DNA of 64,000 bases. Source: Limnohabitans sp. Lineage in GTDB: Bacteria > Pseudomonadota > Gammaproteobacteria > Burkholderiales > Burkholderiaceae_C. This document shows positions 1 through 7,580 of the stretch, piece by piece. Below the pieces are notes generated by a model. The model saw nothing but the letters and a program-made list of their open reading frames with translations, was not told the origin of the DNA and ran no database searches. Numbering within the stretch: the first letter of the stretch is position 1; each line of letters begins with the position of its first letter. The stretch spans positions 1,240,001 to 1,304,000 of the forward strand of contig NZ_JAAVVW010000003.1 of NCBI RefSeq assembly GCF_023910625.1, read 5' to 3'. Made by a program: the position numbers and the translations under genes.

Positions 1-143
1 TTTTTGCCGGTGTGATGGAAATCAAACACCTTGATGCGCGATTTGGACGTGGCGTATGTGCCGTAGTTCTCGAAAGAACAGGCCATTTCGCACTGCAAGC
101 AGCCGGTACATTTGTCCGGGTTGATGTGCAGGACTTTCTGCAT
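1..143 (-). CDS. 4Fe-4S ferredoxin-like subunit, probably of a tungsten aldehyde oxidoreductase (partial)
   Basis: Only the first 47 codons are present; the gene continues past the left edge. The visible N-terminus, MQKVLHINPDKCTGCLQCEM, is a 4Fe-4S binding segment (CxxCxxC followed by a further Cys) of the type found in electron-transfer subunits of aldehyde:ferredoxin oxidoreductases and related multi-cluster ferredoxins. An AGGAG ribosome-binding site lies a few bases before the ATG. The gene is transcribed away from the GAF/HTH regulator at 297, and a tungstate transporter lies 1.3 kb to the right. That context favours a tungsten enzyme. The rest of the enzyme lies outside the window, so the assignment is an inference from a short N-terminus plus neighbours. 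A HycB-like ferredoxin of another oxidoreductase is the main alternative. Confidence 0.6.
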   Translation of the reverse strand, partial: MQKVLHINPDKCTGCLQCEMACSFENYGTYATSKSRIKVFDFHHTGK

Positions 144-296
144 GTGTATCTCCTGTGAGGTGACGGACTGTTCAAGCCCGCGCTTATGAATCAGAATGCA
201 TAGCCATTGTTGGCCCACAGCCCAGCAAAATGATCCGTATTAACCCTAGGTTATGCAGGGTCACACCAAAAATTCTCAGCTTGATACACATCTGAC

Positions 297-1415
297 ATGC
301 CCCTGACTGCCCACCTCAACGACCGCCTGCAGCGGATTGAACAAGCCCGTGAACTGGTGTTTCAGGGTGGTGCTCAGGGCGTGGACGTCGGTTTGTCGCC
401 TTGGATCACACGGTCCTGGCAGCGCTGCATCGACAGGGGTTTACATCCTGGCCAACGCGTGGGTTTTGACGCCATTTCAGCCCAACACATGCGCCGGGTA
501 CAAGAGGCCAGCCGCCCGCTGGTGCAAGCGGCCCAGCCAGTGCTGGCCGAACTGGCGCGGGCCATTGCCGACATCCGTTATTTCGCGATCCTGACCAATG
601 CCGAAGGCATCGTGGTGGACGTGCATGGGCATGTGGACCGGCAAGACCGTCGCGCCGGGGTGGTTGCCCGCGTGGGCGTCGATTTGTCCGAAAAAGCCGT
701 AGGCACCACCGCCATCAGCGCCGCACTGACCGAGCTGCAACCCGTTTGGCTGCACCGGGGCGAACATTTCTTCCAGAACAACAGTGTTTACAGCTGTGCA
801 GGTGCCCCCGTGTTCGGGCCCGATGGCCTGTGCGCGGGCATGCTTGACCTCACGGGCATCGAGACCAGCGAGCGCCCAGCCCTGAAACACCTGGTGCGTC
901 GCTCAGCCCGCAGCATTGAAAACTGCTGGTTGCTGTCCACCACGCATGCCCTGGTGCTGCGCCTGAACTGGCCCGGTAACCAGCCCGGCGACGACAGCGA
1001 CGGCTTGCTCACGCTGGACATCGATGGTCACATCGTGGGGGCTAACCCGACAGCGCGGCAAATGCTGTCCATGTCACCGGGAACCGACGGCCAAACAATG
1101 CACGCCAGCGATGTATTTGCCTCATCTTGGGAAAGTCTGTTCGATGCGGCCAGCCGCCAGAGTGGCACCCAGGAACTGCCGCTGTGGTCAGGCCTGCGCC
1201 TGCAAACCCAGGCCTTGCAGCCCGGCCAGTCGGCAACTCAGCCCACAGCGCCAAGGCCTACCCCAGACATCGCGCCCAAACCGCTCAAGGATGTGCAAAC
1301 CAACATGATCCGCGAGGCGGTGAACCAGGCACGCGGCAATGTGGCCGAAGCCGCCCGCAGCTTGGGCATCAGCCGCGCCACGGTCTACCGCAAGCTCGGC
1401 ATTCCCAAAGCCTGA
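297..1415 (+). CDS. GAF-domain transcriptional regulator with C-terminal Fis-type HTH (AcoR-like, no AAA+ domain)
   Basis: This is a 372-residue cytoplasmic DNA-binding protein. The N-terminal half (about 60-215) resembles the GAF sensor region of AcoR/acetoin-type activators, including the DLTGIETSERP stretch. A short PAS-like piece follows (LLTLDIDGHIVGANPTARQM, about 243-262). The C-terminus is a Fis-family helix-turn-helix (NVAEAARSLGISRATVYRKL). The AAA+ sigma-54 interaction domain that normally lies between sensor and HTH is absent: no Walker A, GAFTGA or Walker B motif is visible. It therefore probably acts through sigma-70 or as a repressor. It is divergent from the ferredoxin-like gene at 143 and convergent with tupA, 12 bases away. 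Control of the oxidoreductase operon is inferred from position. No strong ribosome-binding site precedes the ATG. Confidence 0.75.
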   Translation: MPLTAHLNDRLQRIEQARELVFQGGAQGVDVGLSPWITRSWQRCIDRGLHPGQRVGFDAISAQHMRRVQEASRPLVQAAQPVLAELARAIADIRYFAILTNAEGIVVDVHGHVDRQDRRAGVVARVGVDLSEKAVGTTAISAALTELQPVWLHRGEHFFQNNSVYSCAGAPVFGPDGLCAGMLDLTGIETSERPALKHLVRRSARSIENCWLLSTTHALVLRLNWPGNQPGDDSDGLLTLDIDGHIVGANPTARQMLSMSPGTDGQTMHASDVFASSWESLFDAASRQSGTQELPLWSGLRLQTQALQPGQSATQPTAPRPTPDIAPKPLKDVQTNMIREAVNQARGNVAEAARSLGISRATVYRKLGIPKA

Positions 1416-1427
1416 TCAGGCTGCGCT

Positions 1428-2243
1428 TTACTTGCCCGCGTTCGGGAAAAACAACTGCTCGCCGCCAATTTTGTAATCGGCAATCACGCCCTGCCCTGCG
1501 GCAGAGGTGATCCAATCCACAAACTTCTGCGCGTCGGCTTGTTTGACGTGCGCATGTTTGGCGGGGTTGACCACCATGACGCCATACTGGTTGAACAAGC
1601 GGTTGTCGCCCTCCACCAAAATGGCCAGATCGGCGCGGTTTTTGAAGTTGAGCCAAGTGGCTCGGTCGGCCAGCACATACCCGCCTGAAGACGCCGCGAT
1701 GTTCAAAGCCGGGCCCATGCCGCAACCGCATTCTTTGTAGCCGCTGCCTTTTTTGTCCGCCAGATTGGCCATTTTCCAGAATCGCAGCTCGGCGGCATGT
1801 GTACCGCTCTTGTCACCGCGCGACACAAAGGCCGCGGTGCTTGCAGACAATTTGGTCAAAGCCGCCACGATGTCTTTGCCCTTGGTGGCTGCCGGGTCGG
1901 CTTTGGGACCAATCAGCACAAAGTCGTTGTACATCACGGGCAAGCGCTTGATGCCAAAGCCATCGGCCACAAACTTTTCTTCGGCCGCCTGGTCGTGCAC
2001 AAACACCACATCGGCGTCACCCCGGCGCGCCATGTCCAGGGCCTGGCCTGTGCCCAGCGCCACCACTTTCACGTCCAGCCCACTGGCTTTTTTGAAGGCG
2101 GGCAACAAGTGCGCGAACAAGCCCGACTGCTCGGTGGAGGTGGTGGACGACATCACGATCGATTGGGCTTGCGCCCACACCGAGGTGGTGGCCAAAACGG
2201 CACACACCAAAGCGCGACGGGTCATGAAAATTTTGAAAGTCAT
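1428..2243 (-). CDS. tupA: tungstate ABC transporter substrate-binding protein TupA
   Basis: TupA binds tungstate in the periplasm with very high affinity and delivers it to TupB/TupC. The mature part begins with SIVMSSTTSTEQSGLF, matching the oxyanion-binding TTTS/T-x-x-SGL motif of TupA. GTGQALDMARRGDADVVFVH is another family hallmark. A signal peptide precedes it (FMTRRALVCAVLATTSVWAQA). An upstream in-frame start exists, but the ATG at 2243 has AGGAG eight bases before it and forms an ATGA overlap with the tupC stop, so I chose it (271 residues). It is the last gene of a tupB-tupC-tupA operon; more often tupA comes first. ModA and WtpA are alternatives, but the motifs fit TupA better. Confidence 0.88.
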   Translation of the reverse strand: MTFKIFMTRRALVCAVLATTSVWAQAQSIVMSSTTSTEQSGLFAHLLPAFKKASGLDVKVVALGTGQALDMARRGDADVVFVHDQAAEEKFVADGFGIKRLPVMYNDFVLIGPKADPAATKGKDIVAALTKLSASTAAFVSRGDKSGTHAAELRFWKMANLADKKGSGYKECGCGMGPALNIAASSGGYVLADRATWLNFKNRADLAILVEGDNRLFNQYGVMVVNPAKHAHVKQADAQKFVDWITSAAGQGVIADYKIGGEQLFFPNAGK

Positions 2244-2968
2244 GAAAGTTCTCCTTGAACAAAAGCATGGGCTGCCGGGCTGCACTCAGCCAGCAGGACG
2301 GGGTTGAAAAAATCAGCAACAGGCAGGTCGGCCAAAACGCGACCGAACTCCAAATAAACCACGCGGGTGGCCAGGCGTTTGACCTGCCCCAGGTTGTGGC
2401 TGGCCCAGACCAGGGTCAAAGGCTTGCCGGTCGCTTGGCCTGCAGCAAATTCGGCCATCAGAGCCTCCACCTCGCGTTTGGCGTGCGGGTCCAGACTGGC
2501 CGTGGGTTCATCGAGCAGCAACACATCAGGCTGTCGAACCCAAGCGCGGGCCATGGCCAGGCGCTGCTGCTGCCCGCCCGACAACTGGCGTGCACTTTGC
2601 CCCGCCACCGCCTGCAAGCCCACACGCCGCAACGCCTGCAGGGCCAAGGCCTGCGCAGCGCGCCATTTCAAAGCCAAGGAACGGTCCAGCCACACCCCCA
2701 GCGCCACATTGTTCAGAGCCGACAGGCGCAGCATGTGCGGTCTTTGGAACAGCATGGCCTGACGCACACCCGGCGCTTGAGTCACCTGCCCTTGTGTGGG
2801 CGGCACCAAGCCATGCAGTGTGCGCAGCAAGCTGCTTTTGCCCGAGCCGTTGGACCCCACCAGTGCCACGCGCTCACCCGCCGCCATGCGCAAGCTCACA
2901 TCCTTCAGGGCCTGTTGCGCCCCCAGCTGAAGGCTCACCGCGTCCAGCGTGATCTGCACGGCGCTCAT
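2240..2968 (-). CDS. tupC: tungstate ABC transporter ATP-binding protein TupC
   Basis: This is a 242-residue ABC ATPase that powers tungstate import through TupB at the cytoplasmic face of the membrane. Walker A is GSNGSGKSS (38-46), the signature is LSGGQQQR (129-136) and Walker B is DVLLLDEP (148-155). A switch histidine follows in WASHN. It overlaps tupB and tupA by four bases each (ATGA), which indicates translational coupling. Specificity is taken from the neighbours, since the ATPase alone does not define the substrate. It lacks the C-terminal TOBE extension typical of ModC. Confidence 0.87.
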   Translation of the reverse strand: MSAVQITLDAVSLQLGAQQALKDVSLRMAAGERVALVGSNGSGKSSLLRTLHGLVPPTQGQVTQAPGVRQAMLFQRPHMLRLSALNNVALGVWLDRSLALKWRAAQALALQALRRVGLQAVAGQSARQLSGGQQQRLAMARAWVRQPDVLLLDEPTASLDPHAKREVEALMAEFAAGQATGKPLTLVWASHNLGQVKRLATRVVYLEFGRVLADLPVADFFNPVLLAECSPAAHAFVQGELS

Positions 2969-3708
2969 GGCTGCACACCCACCAGACCATCGGCCGCAGC
3001 GGGCCGCGCATGGCGTGCCTCACCCCAACGCCGCAGGCCTGCCACCAGCGCATTGAGCAGCAACACCACCGCCAGCAGCACCATGCCCAGACCCAGCGCC
3101 AGCGGCAAGTCGCCCTTGCTGGTCTCTAATGCAATCGCGGTGGTCATGACGCGGGTGAAGCCATCGATGTTGCCGCCGACGATCATGACCGCGCCCACTT
3201 CCGAGATGGCGCGGCCAAAGGCTGTGACGGCAATCGTCAGCAAGGCCAGGCGTTCGTCCCAGGCCAGCAGCAAGCTGCGCAGCCAAGGACCCGCACCCAG
3301 CGAGGCCCATTGTTCGCCGTGCTGGCGCTCCACGTCTTCGACCACCTGGCGCGTGAGCGCGGCCACCACCGGCACCACCAAAATGAACTGGGCCAGCACC
3401 ATGGCCTGAAAACTGAACATCCAGCCCAAAAAACCCAAAGGCCCGGTGCGCGACAGCAGCAAATACACCACCAGGCCAACCACCACGGAGGGCAGCGCCA
3501 GCAAGGTGTTCAGACCCACCAGCACCGCATCACGGCCGGCAAAACGCGACACGGCCAACCAAGCCCCCAAGGCCACGCCCACGCCATAAGCGAGCAGGCA
3601 TGCTGTGGCGCTCACGGCCAAGGAGCGAGTGACCACCACCCACAGGGCAGGATCGAAAGAAGTGACGAGGTTCAGCGCCGTCAAGACGCTGTCGGAGAAG
3701 GTGTTCAT
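2965..3708 (-). CDS. tupB: tungstate ABC transporter permease TupB
   Basis: This is a 247-residue integral membrane protein with about five to six hydrophobic segments. The EAA-like coupling loop is visible as AFGRAISEVGAVMIVGGNI (about residues 163-181). It forms the tungstate channel energised by TupC. It is the first gene of the operon and its stop overlaps the tupC start by four bases. The short gap to the TRAP operon terminator (3709-3794) must hold any dedicated promoter. No clear -35/-10 pair stands out there. The ribosome-binding site is weak. Confidence 0.87.
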   Translation of the reverse strand: MNTFSDSVLTALNLVTSFDPALWVVVTRSLAVSATACLLAYGVGVALGAWLAVSRFAGRDAVLVGLNTLLALPSVVVGLVVYLLLSRTGPLGFLGWMFSFQAMVLAQFILVVPVVAALTRQVVEDVERQHGEQWASLGAGPWLRSLLLAWDERLALLTIAVTAFGRAISEVGAVMIVGGNIDGFTRVMTTAIALETSKGDLPLALGLGMVLLAVVLLLNALVAGLRRWGEARHARPAAADGLVGVQP

Positions 3709-3794
3709 ACAGCGCTTTGGATGCTACGGCACAAGCACCCTCCAAGGCATGAGGGGTGTCCACTATGAACAAGTTTGCATAGGTCAGCGCCAAT

Positions 3795-3816
3795 GAAAAA
3801 GCCCGGCGAACCGGGC
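3795..3816 (-). terminator. intrinsic terminator after dctM
   Basis: A seven-base-pair GC-rich stem (AGCCCGG/CCGGGCT) with a four-base loop is followed on the minus strand by five T residues. It starts 22 bases beyond the dctM stop and separates the TRAP genes from tupB. Confidence 0.85.
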
Positions 3817-3837
3817 TCTTCTTGGGGCGGCAGAAGC

Positions 3838-5637
3838 TTACTTCTTGCCAGCCTTCATCTCGGCTTCCAAGGCCTTGGCGGGGTCCTCTTCGGCCGGCGC
3901 ATCTGTTGCAGGCTTCATGTCATCCATGTTCACTTCATCGTCTTTGCCAGTCTCTTCCCCGGCGCGGTCGAGCATTTGCTCGAATGCGGCGTCGGCATCG
4001 ATCTTGACGCCTTCCTTGAGGCCGCCTGTCACCAAGTTGGGGAAGACGATGATGGAGGCCACCATGATCAACTGCAAAACGATGAACGCGATCGAGCCTT
4101 TGTAGATTTCCGAAGTCTTAACAGCCGGGATGTTTTCGCCCGTGATGCGGTCCTTGTAATCGTTTTTGGGTGCCACGCTGCGCAAATAAAACAGGGCAAA
4201 GCCAAAAGGCGGCGTCAAGAACGAGGTCTGCAGGTTCATCGCCACGATCACCCCAAACCAGATCATGGCTTGGTCGGCTGTCATGCCCGGCACCATGCCC
4301 GGCAAGATCTTCTCGGCCACGGGGGCCAGGATCGGGATCACGATGAAGGCGATTTCAAAGAAATCGATGAACATGCCCAAGATGAAAATCAGAATGTTCA
4401 CAACGATCAAGAAACCGATCGCGCCGCCAGGCATGTCCAAGAACAGGTGCTCCACCCAGATGTGGCCATCGGCTGCGTTGAACGTGAAGCTGAAGACGGT
4501 GGAGCCGATCAAGATGAACAGCACAAACGACGCCAGCTTGGCCGTGTTCTCTAACGCCTGGTTCATCAATTTTTTGTCCAGGCGCTTTCTGCTCACAGCC
4601 AGGATCAAAGCGCCCAAAGCGCCCATCGCACCGCCCTCTGTGGGTGTCGCGACACCCAAGAAAATCGTGCCCAACACCAAAAAGATCAGGATCAGGGGCG
4701 GCATCAGCACAAAGGTCACTTGCTCGGCCAAGCGCGACAGCAAGCCCATGCCGGTGATGCGGTTCACGATGGCCAAGGCCAAGGCCACCAGCGAAGCCAC
4801 CGTCATCGACATGATCACGATTTCGTCATCAGGAGAGGGCAAGGTACGTTCGAGCCAAGCGGTCATGATGCCATCGTGGAAAGTAGCCCAGGCGTAGCCC
4901 ACCACAGTGCACAAAAGCAAAAGCAAGAGCAAGGACACATGGCCTGATTTGCCATTGGCCTCACGGTAAATGCGGGCCTCTACCGGCAGCGCAGGCACCA
5001 TGGCCGGCTTGAAAATGGCCACGACCACAATGAACAAGATGTACAGCCCCACCAGCAACAAACCGGGCACCAAAGCACCGGCGTACATGTCACCCACCGA
5101 ACGGCCCAATTGGTCGGCCAGCACGATCAGCACCAACGAAGGCGGGATGGCCTGGGCCAAGGTGCCCGAGGCCGTGATGGTTCCTGTGGCAATGACACGG
5201 CTGTAGCCATAGCGCAGCATGATGGGCAGAGAAATCAAGCCCATGGAAATCACGGCCGCAGCCACCACGCCGGTGGTGGCTGCCAGCAAGGCGCCCACCA
5301 AAATCACCGCGATGGCGACGCCACCACGCACAGGACCAAACACCTGACCCACCGTCTCCAGCAAATCCTCGGCCATGCCGGATTTTTGCAAGATGATGCC
5401 CATGAAGGTGAAAAACGGGATGGCCAGCAAAGTGTCGTTTTGCATGATGCCGAAAATGCGCAGCGGCAGGGCCTGGAACAAGGAGGGCGGAAACAGACCG
5501 GCCTCCATGCCGATGAATCCAAAGCCCAAACCGCAGGCCGCTAGAGCGAAAGCCACCGGAAAACCGGTCAGCAGCAGCACAAACAAACCCGCAAACATGA
5601 TGGGCACAAAGTTCTGTGCCAGAAAAGTCGCTTCCAT
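3838..5637 (-). CDS. dctM: TRAP transporter large permease subunit DctM
   Basis: This 599-residue polytopic membrane protein is the sodium-coupled translocation subunit of a tripartite ATP-independent periplasmic (TRAP) transporter. Typical DctM features are visible: AAATTGVVAAAVISMGLI-type segments, IPPSLVLIVLADQLG, and GVATPTEGGAMGALGALILA. It is longer than the roughly 430-residue classical DctM, with an extra central hydrophilic and membrane section. It ends in a strongly charged tail (about 545-599) rich in Glu, Asp, Lys and Ala. I chose the ATG at 5637 over an in-frame TTG one codon upstream because it forms a TGATG overlap with the dctQ stop. The substrate is unknown; by partner DctP it is probably an organic or 2-oxo acid. 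Confidence 0.88.
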   Translation of the reverse strand: MEATFLAQNFVPIMFAGLFVLLLTGFPVAFALAACGLGFGFIGMEAGLFPPSLFQALPLRIFGIMQNDTLLAIPFFTFMGIILQKSGMAEDLLETVGQVFGPVRGGVAIAVILVGALLAATTGVVAAAVISMGLISLPIMLRYGYSRVIATGTITASGTLAQAIPPSLVLIVLADQLGRSVGDMYAGALVPGLLLVGLYILFIVVVAIFKPAMVPALPVEARIYREANGKSGHVSLLLLLLLCTVVGYAWATFHDGIMTAWLERTLPSPDDEIVIMSMTVASLVALALAIVNRITGMGLLSRLAEQVTFVLMPPLILIFLVLGTIFLGVATPTEGGAMGALGALILAVSRKRLDKKLMNQALENTAKLASFVLFILIGSTVFSFTFNAADGHIWVEHLFLDMPGGAIGFLIVVNILIFILGMFIDFFEIAFIVIPILAPVAEKILPGMVPGMTADQAMIWFGVIVAMNLQTSFLTPPFGFALFYLRSVAPKNDYKDRITGENIPAVKTSEIYKGSIAFIVLQLIMVASIIVFPNLVTGGLKEGVKIDADAAFEQMLDRAGEETGKDDEVNMDDMKPATDAPAEEDPAKALEAEMKAGKK

Positions 5638-6236
5638 CAACGTGCTCCCTGCGCTTGCTGCGCGATTTTTTCAAGTTCCAGCAGTTCTTTTTCTTCGTCT
5701 GACATGGTGTCTTCAGAAGACAGTGGGTCTTCACCCGAACCGGTCAAGAAAGAAAGACGCTTGATCAACTCGGACACGCCTTGCAACATGAGCAATCCAA
5801 AACCCAGGGGAACCAAGGCGTACACCGGCCACCGGATGAGGCCGCCCGCGTTGGACGACATTTCACCGGTGTTGTAAGCCTGCATGAACAAGGGCCAAGA
5901 CAAATAAATGCACAAGAAACAAAACGGAAACAGGGCCAACGCTATGCCGCCCACATCGATCCAGTTGCGGGTACGGGCACTGAGCATGCCCGAGACAAAG
6001 TCAATGCGCACATGCGAATTTTTGAGAAAGCCATAGCCAGCCCCCAACAAAAACACGGCGGCAAACAGGTACCACTGAATTTCCAACAGACCGTTCGAGC
6101 CGACATTGAAAGCTTTGCGGACAATGGCATTGCCCGCGCTGATGATCGTCACGATCAAAATCAACCAAGTGGTGAATTTGCCCACCGCTTGGTTTACCCG
6201 GTCAATGCCGTGTGAAATCTTCATTAAAAAAAACAT
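5637..6236 (-). CDS. dctQ: TRAP transporter small permease subunit DctQ
   Basis: A 199-residue protein with four predicted membrane helices forms the small membrane subunit of the TRAP system and pairs with DctM. The LEIQWYLFAAVFLLGAGYGF segment and HVRIDF are characteristic of the family. The C-terminal 40 residues are a charged cytoplasmic tail with many Glu residues. The ATG at 6236 is preceded by GGAGG at good spacing. dctM follows with a one-base overlap. The 128 bases upstream (6237-6364) separate it from the ModE-like regulator and presumably carry its promoter. Confidence 0.88.
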   Translation of the reverse strand: MFFLMKISHGIDRVNQAVGKFTTWLILIVTIISAGNAIVRKAFNVGSNGLLEIQWYLFAAVFLLGAGYGFLKNSHVRIDFVSGMLSARTRNWIDVGGIALALFPFCFLCIYLSWPLFMQAYNTGEMSSNAGGLIRWPVYALVPLGFGLLMLQGVSELIKRLSFLTGSGEDPLSSEDTMSDEEKELLELEKIAQQAQGAR

Positions 6237-6364
6237 GCTTCCTCCAATTGAATTCGTGCGATTTTAAGTCTGTGTTGGCTGTTTCAGGTCATTTCAGGGA
6301 GAACTCGTTTTGATATATTTGGAGCCCGGTTTGAAAACTCTTCAATGCCTCTCAGCGCATCGCA

Positions 6365-7489
6365 TCAGATCAAGGGTTTGTGCTGATCAGACCGAAATCG
6401 CCACCAGGGCAACATGCTGCGTAAAGACTGAACCTGACCCGCTTGATCGATGAGGCTATAGCCCTTGAGGGCCTGCAAGCTGGCCCGCCAAGAGGCACTG
6501 CCCAACAACTGCCTCAACTGCAGGACCGGCGCAGTGTCAAGCGCAGATGCCAGACACACCAACCAATAAAACTCTTGCGACAGCGGCACAAAGTCGAGCC
6601 CATGCCCATGGGCCGCATGCGCAATACCCAAGCCCACATCGGCTTGCCCCGCCGCAATGCGGGCCGCCACAGCCGAATGCGAGTTTTCTTCAAGCCCATA
6701 GCCGTTCACCGATGCGGGCAAAAGGCCTCTTTGATGCAAGTTTTCGTCGAGCAGCAGACGGGTTCCGGTCCCTGAGCTGCGGTTGACAAAACGTACCCCC
6801 GCTTGGCTCAGGTCGGCCCAATCCCGCAGACCCAGCGGGTTACCCCTGGCAACCATCAGTCCCTGCTCACGTTTGGCAAAACCGATCAATTTGTGCTGTC
6901 CGGGCTTGAGTAAGGGCTTGTAGGTACGGGCGACCAAGGATTGGGCATCCGGCTGCCAAGGGGCATGAAAGCCCGCCACATGGCACCGCCCCTCGTTCAA
7001 GGCGCGAATCGCGTCCACACTGCCGCAAAACCGCAGGTCCAGATGCAAAGCTCTGGATGCCGTCTCTTCGCGCAGCAAGTCCATGGCCGCATCATGGCTC
7101 GCAAAAATCGGCAGGGCCAAGTGAGCAGGGTCAAATGCCACCGCAAATGTTTTTTCCAGATCGGCGTGCAGCGCACTGATTTGAGGCAACAACCGCGCCT
7201 GCGCTTGGCGCTCTGCCCACAGCAGCTTGTCGGCAAAGCCTGTAAGTCTGGCCGCCTGGCCCTTTTCCCAAAGAATCAGGGCTTGACCCAAACTTTGCTC
7301 CCAACGTTTGAGTTCACCCCAAACATGGCGGTAAGACAAGCCCATGGCCTTGGCAGCCCCGCCAATCGACCCGGCATCGCGCACCGCTTGCAACAAGTCC
7401 ATGAGCGGGTTGCGCAGCGGACTTTGGCGGTTACGCACCCGCTCAGCGCCCTGCGTTGTCCATTGGTAAGAAATCTCGATGTGTTGCAT
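6365..7489 (-). CDS. ModE-type HTH regulator fused to a periplasmic-binding-like oxyanion sensor domain
   Basis: This is a cytoplasmic transcriptional regulator of about 375 residues. The N-terminal 110 residues form a ModE/LysR-type winged helix (LMDLLQAVRDAGSIGGAAKA, then MGLSYRHVWGELKRWEQ). The remainder is a PBP-like domain related to molybdate/tungstate-binding proteins, with FASHDAAMDLL, VRFVNRSSGTGTRLLLDENL and ADVGLGIAHAA. I chose the ATG at 7489 because longer frames run into the dctP terminator and the antisense of dctP. It sits between dctP and dctQM on the same strand but after the dctP terminator. A molybdate- or tungstate-responsive role for tup or the oxidoreductase operon is an inference. 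Control of the TRAP genes is the alternative. Confidence 0.8.
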   Translation of the reverse strand: MQHIEISYQWTTQGAERVRNRQSPLRNPLMDLLQAVRDAGSIGGAAKAMGLSYRHVWGELKRWEQSLGQALILWEKGQAARLTGFADKLLWAERQAQARLLPQISALHADLEKTFAVAFDPAHLALPIFASHDAAMDLLREETASRALHLDLRFCGSVDAIRALNEGRCHVAGFHAPWQPDAQSLVARTYKPLLKPGQHKLIGFAKREQGLMVARGNPLGLRDWADLSQAGVRFVNRSSGTGTRLLLDENLHQRGLLPASVNGYGLEENSHSAVAARIAAGQADVGLGIAHAAHGHGLDFVPLSQEFYWLVCLASALDTAPVLQLRQLLGSASWRASLQALKGYSLIDQAGQVQSLRSMLPWWRFRSDQHKPLI

Positions 7490-7529
7490 GGTGGCGAGTT
7501 TGCATGACAACTTGGTCAAAAAGAGAAAC

Positions 7530-7565
7530 GCATGAAAAAAGGCCCCGGAGGGCCTTTTTTCATGC
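7530..7565. terminator. bidirectional intrinsic terminator between dctP and the ModE-like regulator
   Basis: A perfect 16-base-pair inverted repeat with a four-base loop has A6 and T6 runs inside the stem (AAAAAAGGCCC/GGGCCTTTTTT), so it can terminate on both strands. It lies 16 bases past the dctP stop and implies that dctP can be transcribed separately from dctQM. Confidence 0.9.
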
Positions 7566-7580
7566 AAGCATGCCCGCTGA

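Noticed and set aside
2255..3409. Plus-strand open frame of 384 codons over tupC/tupB
   Set aside because: Antisense to two well-supported transporter genes and without motifs.
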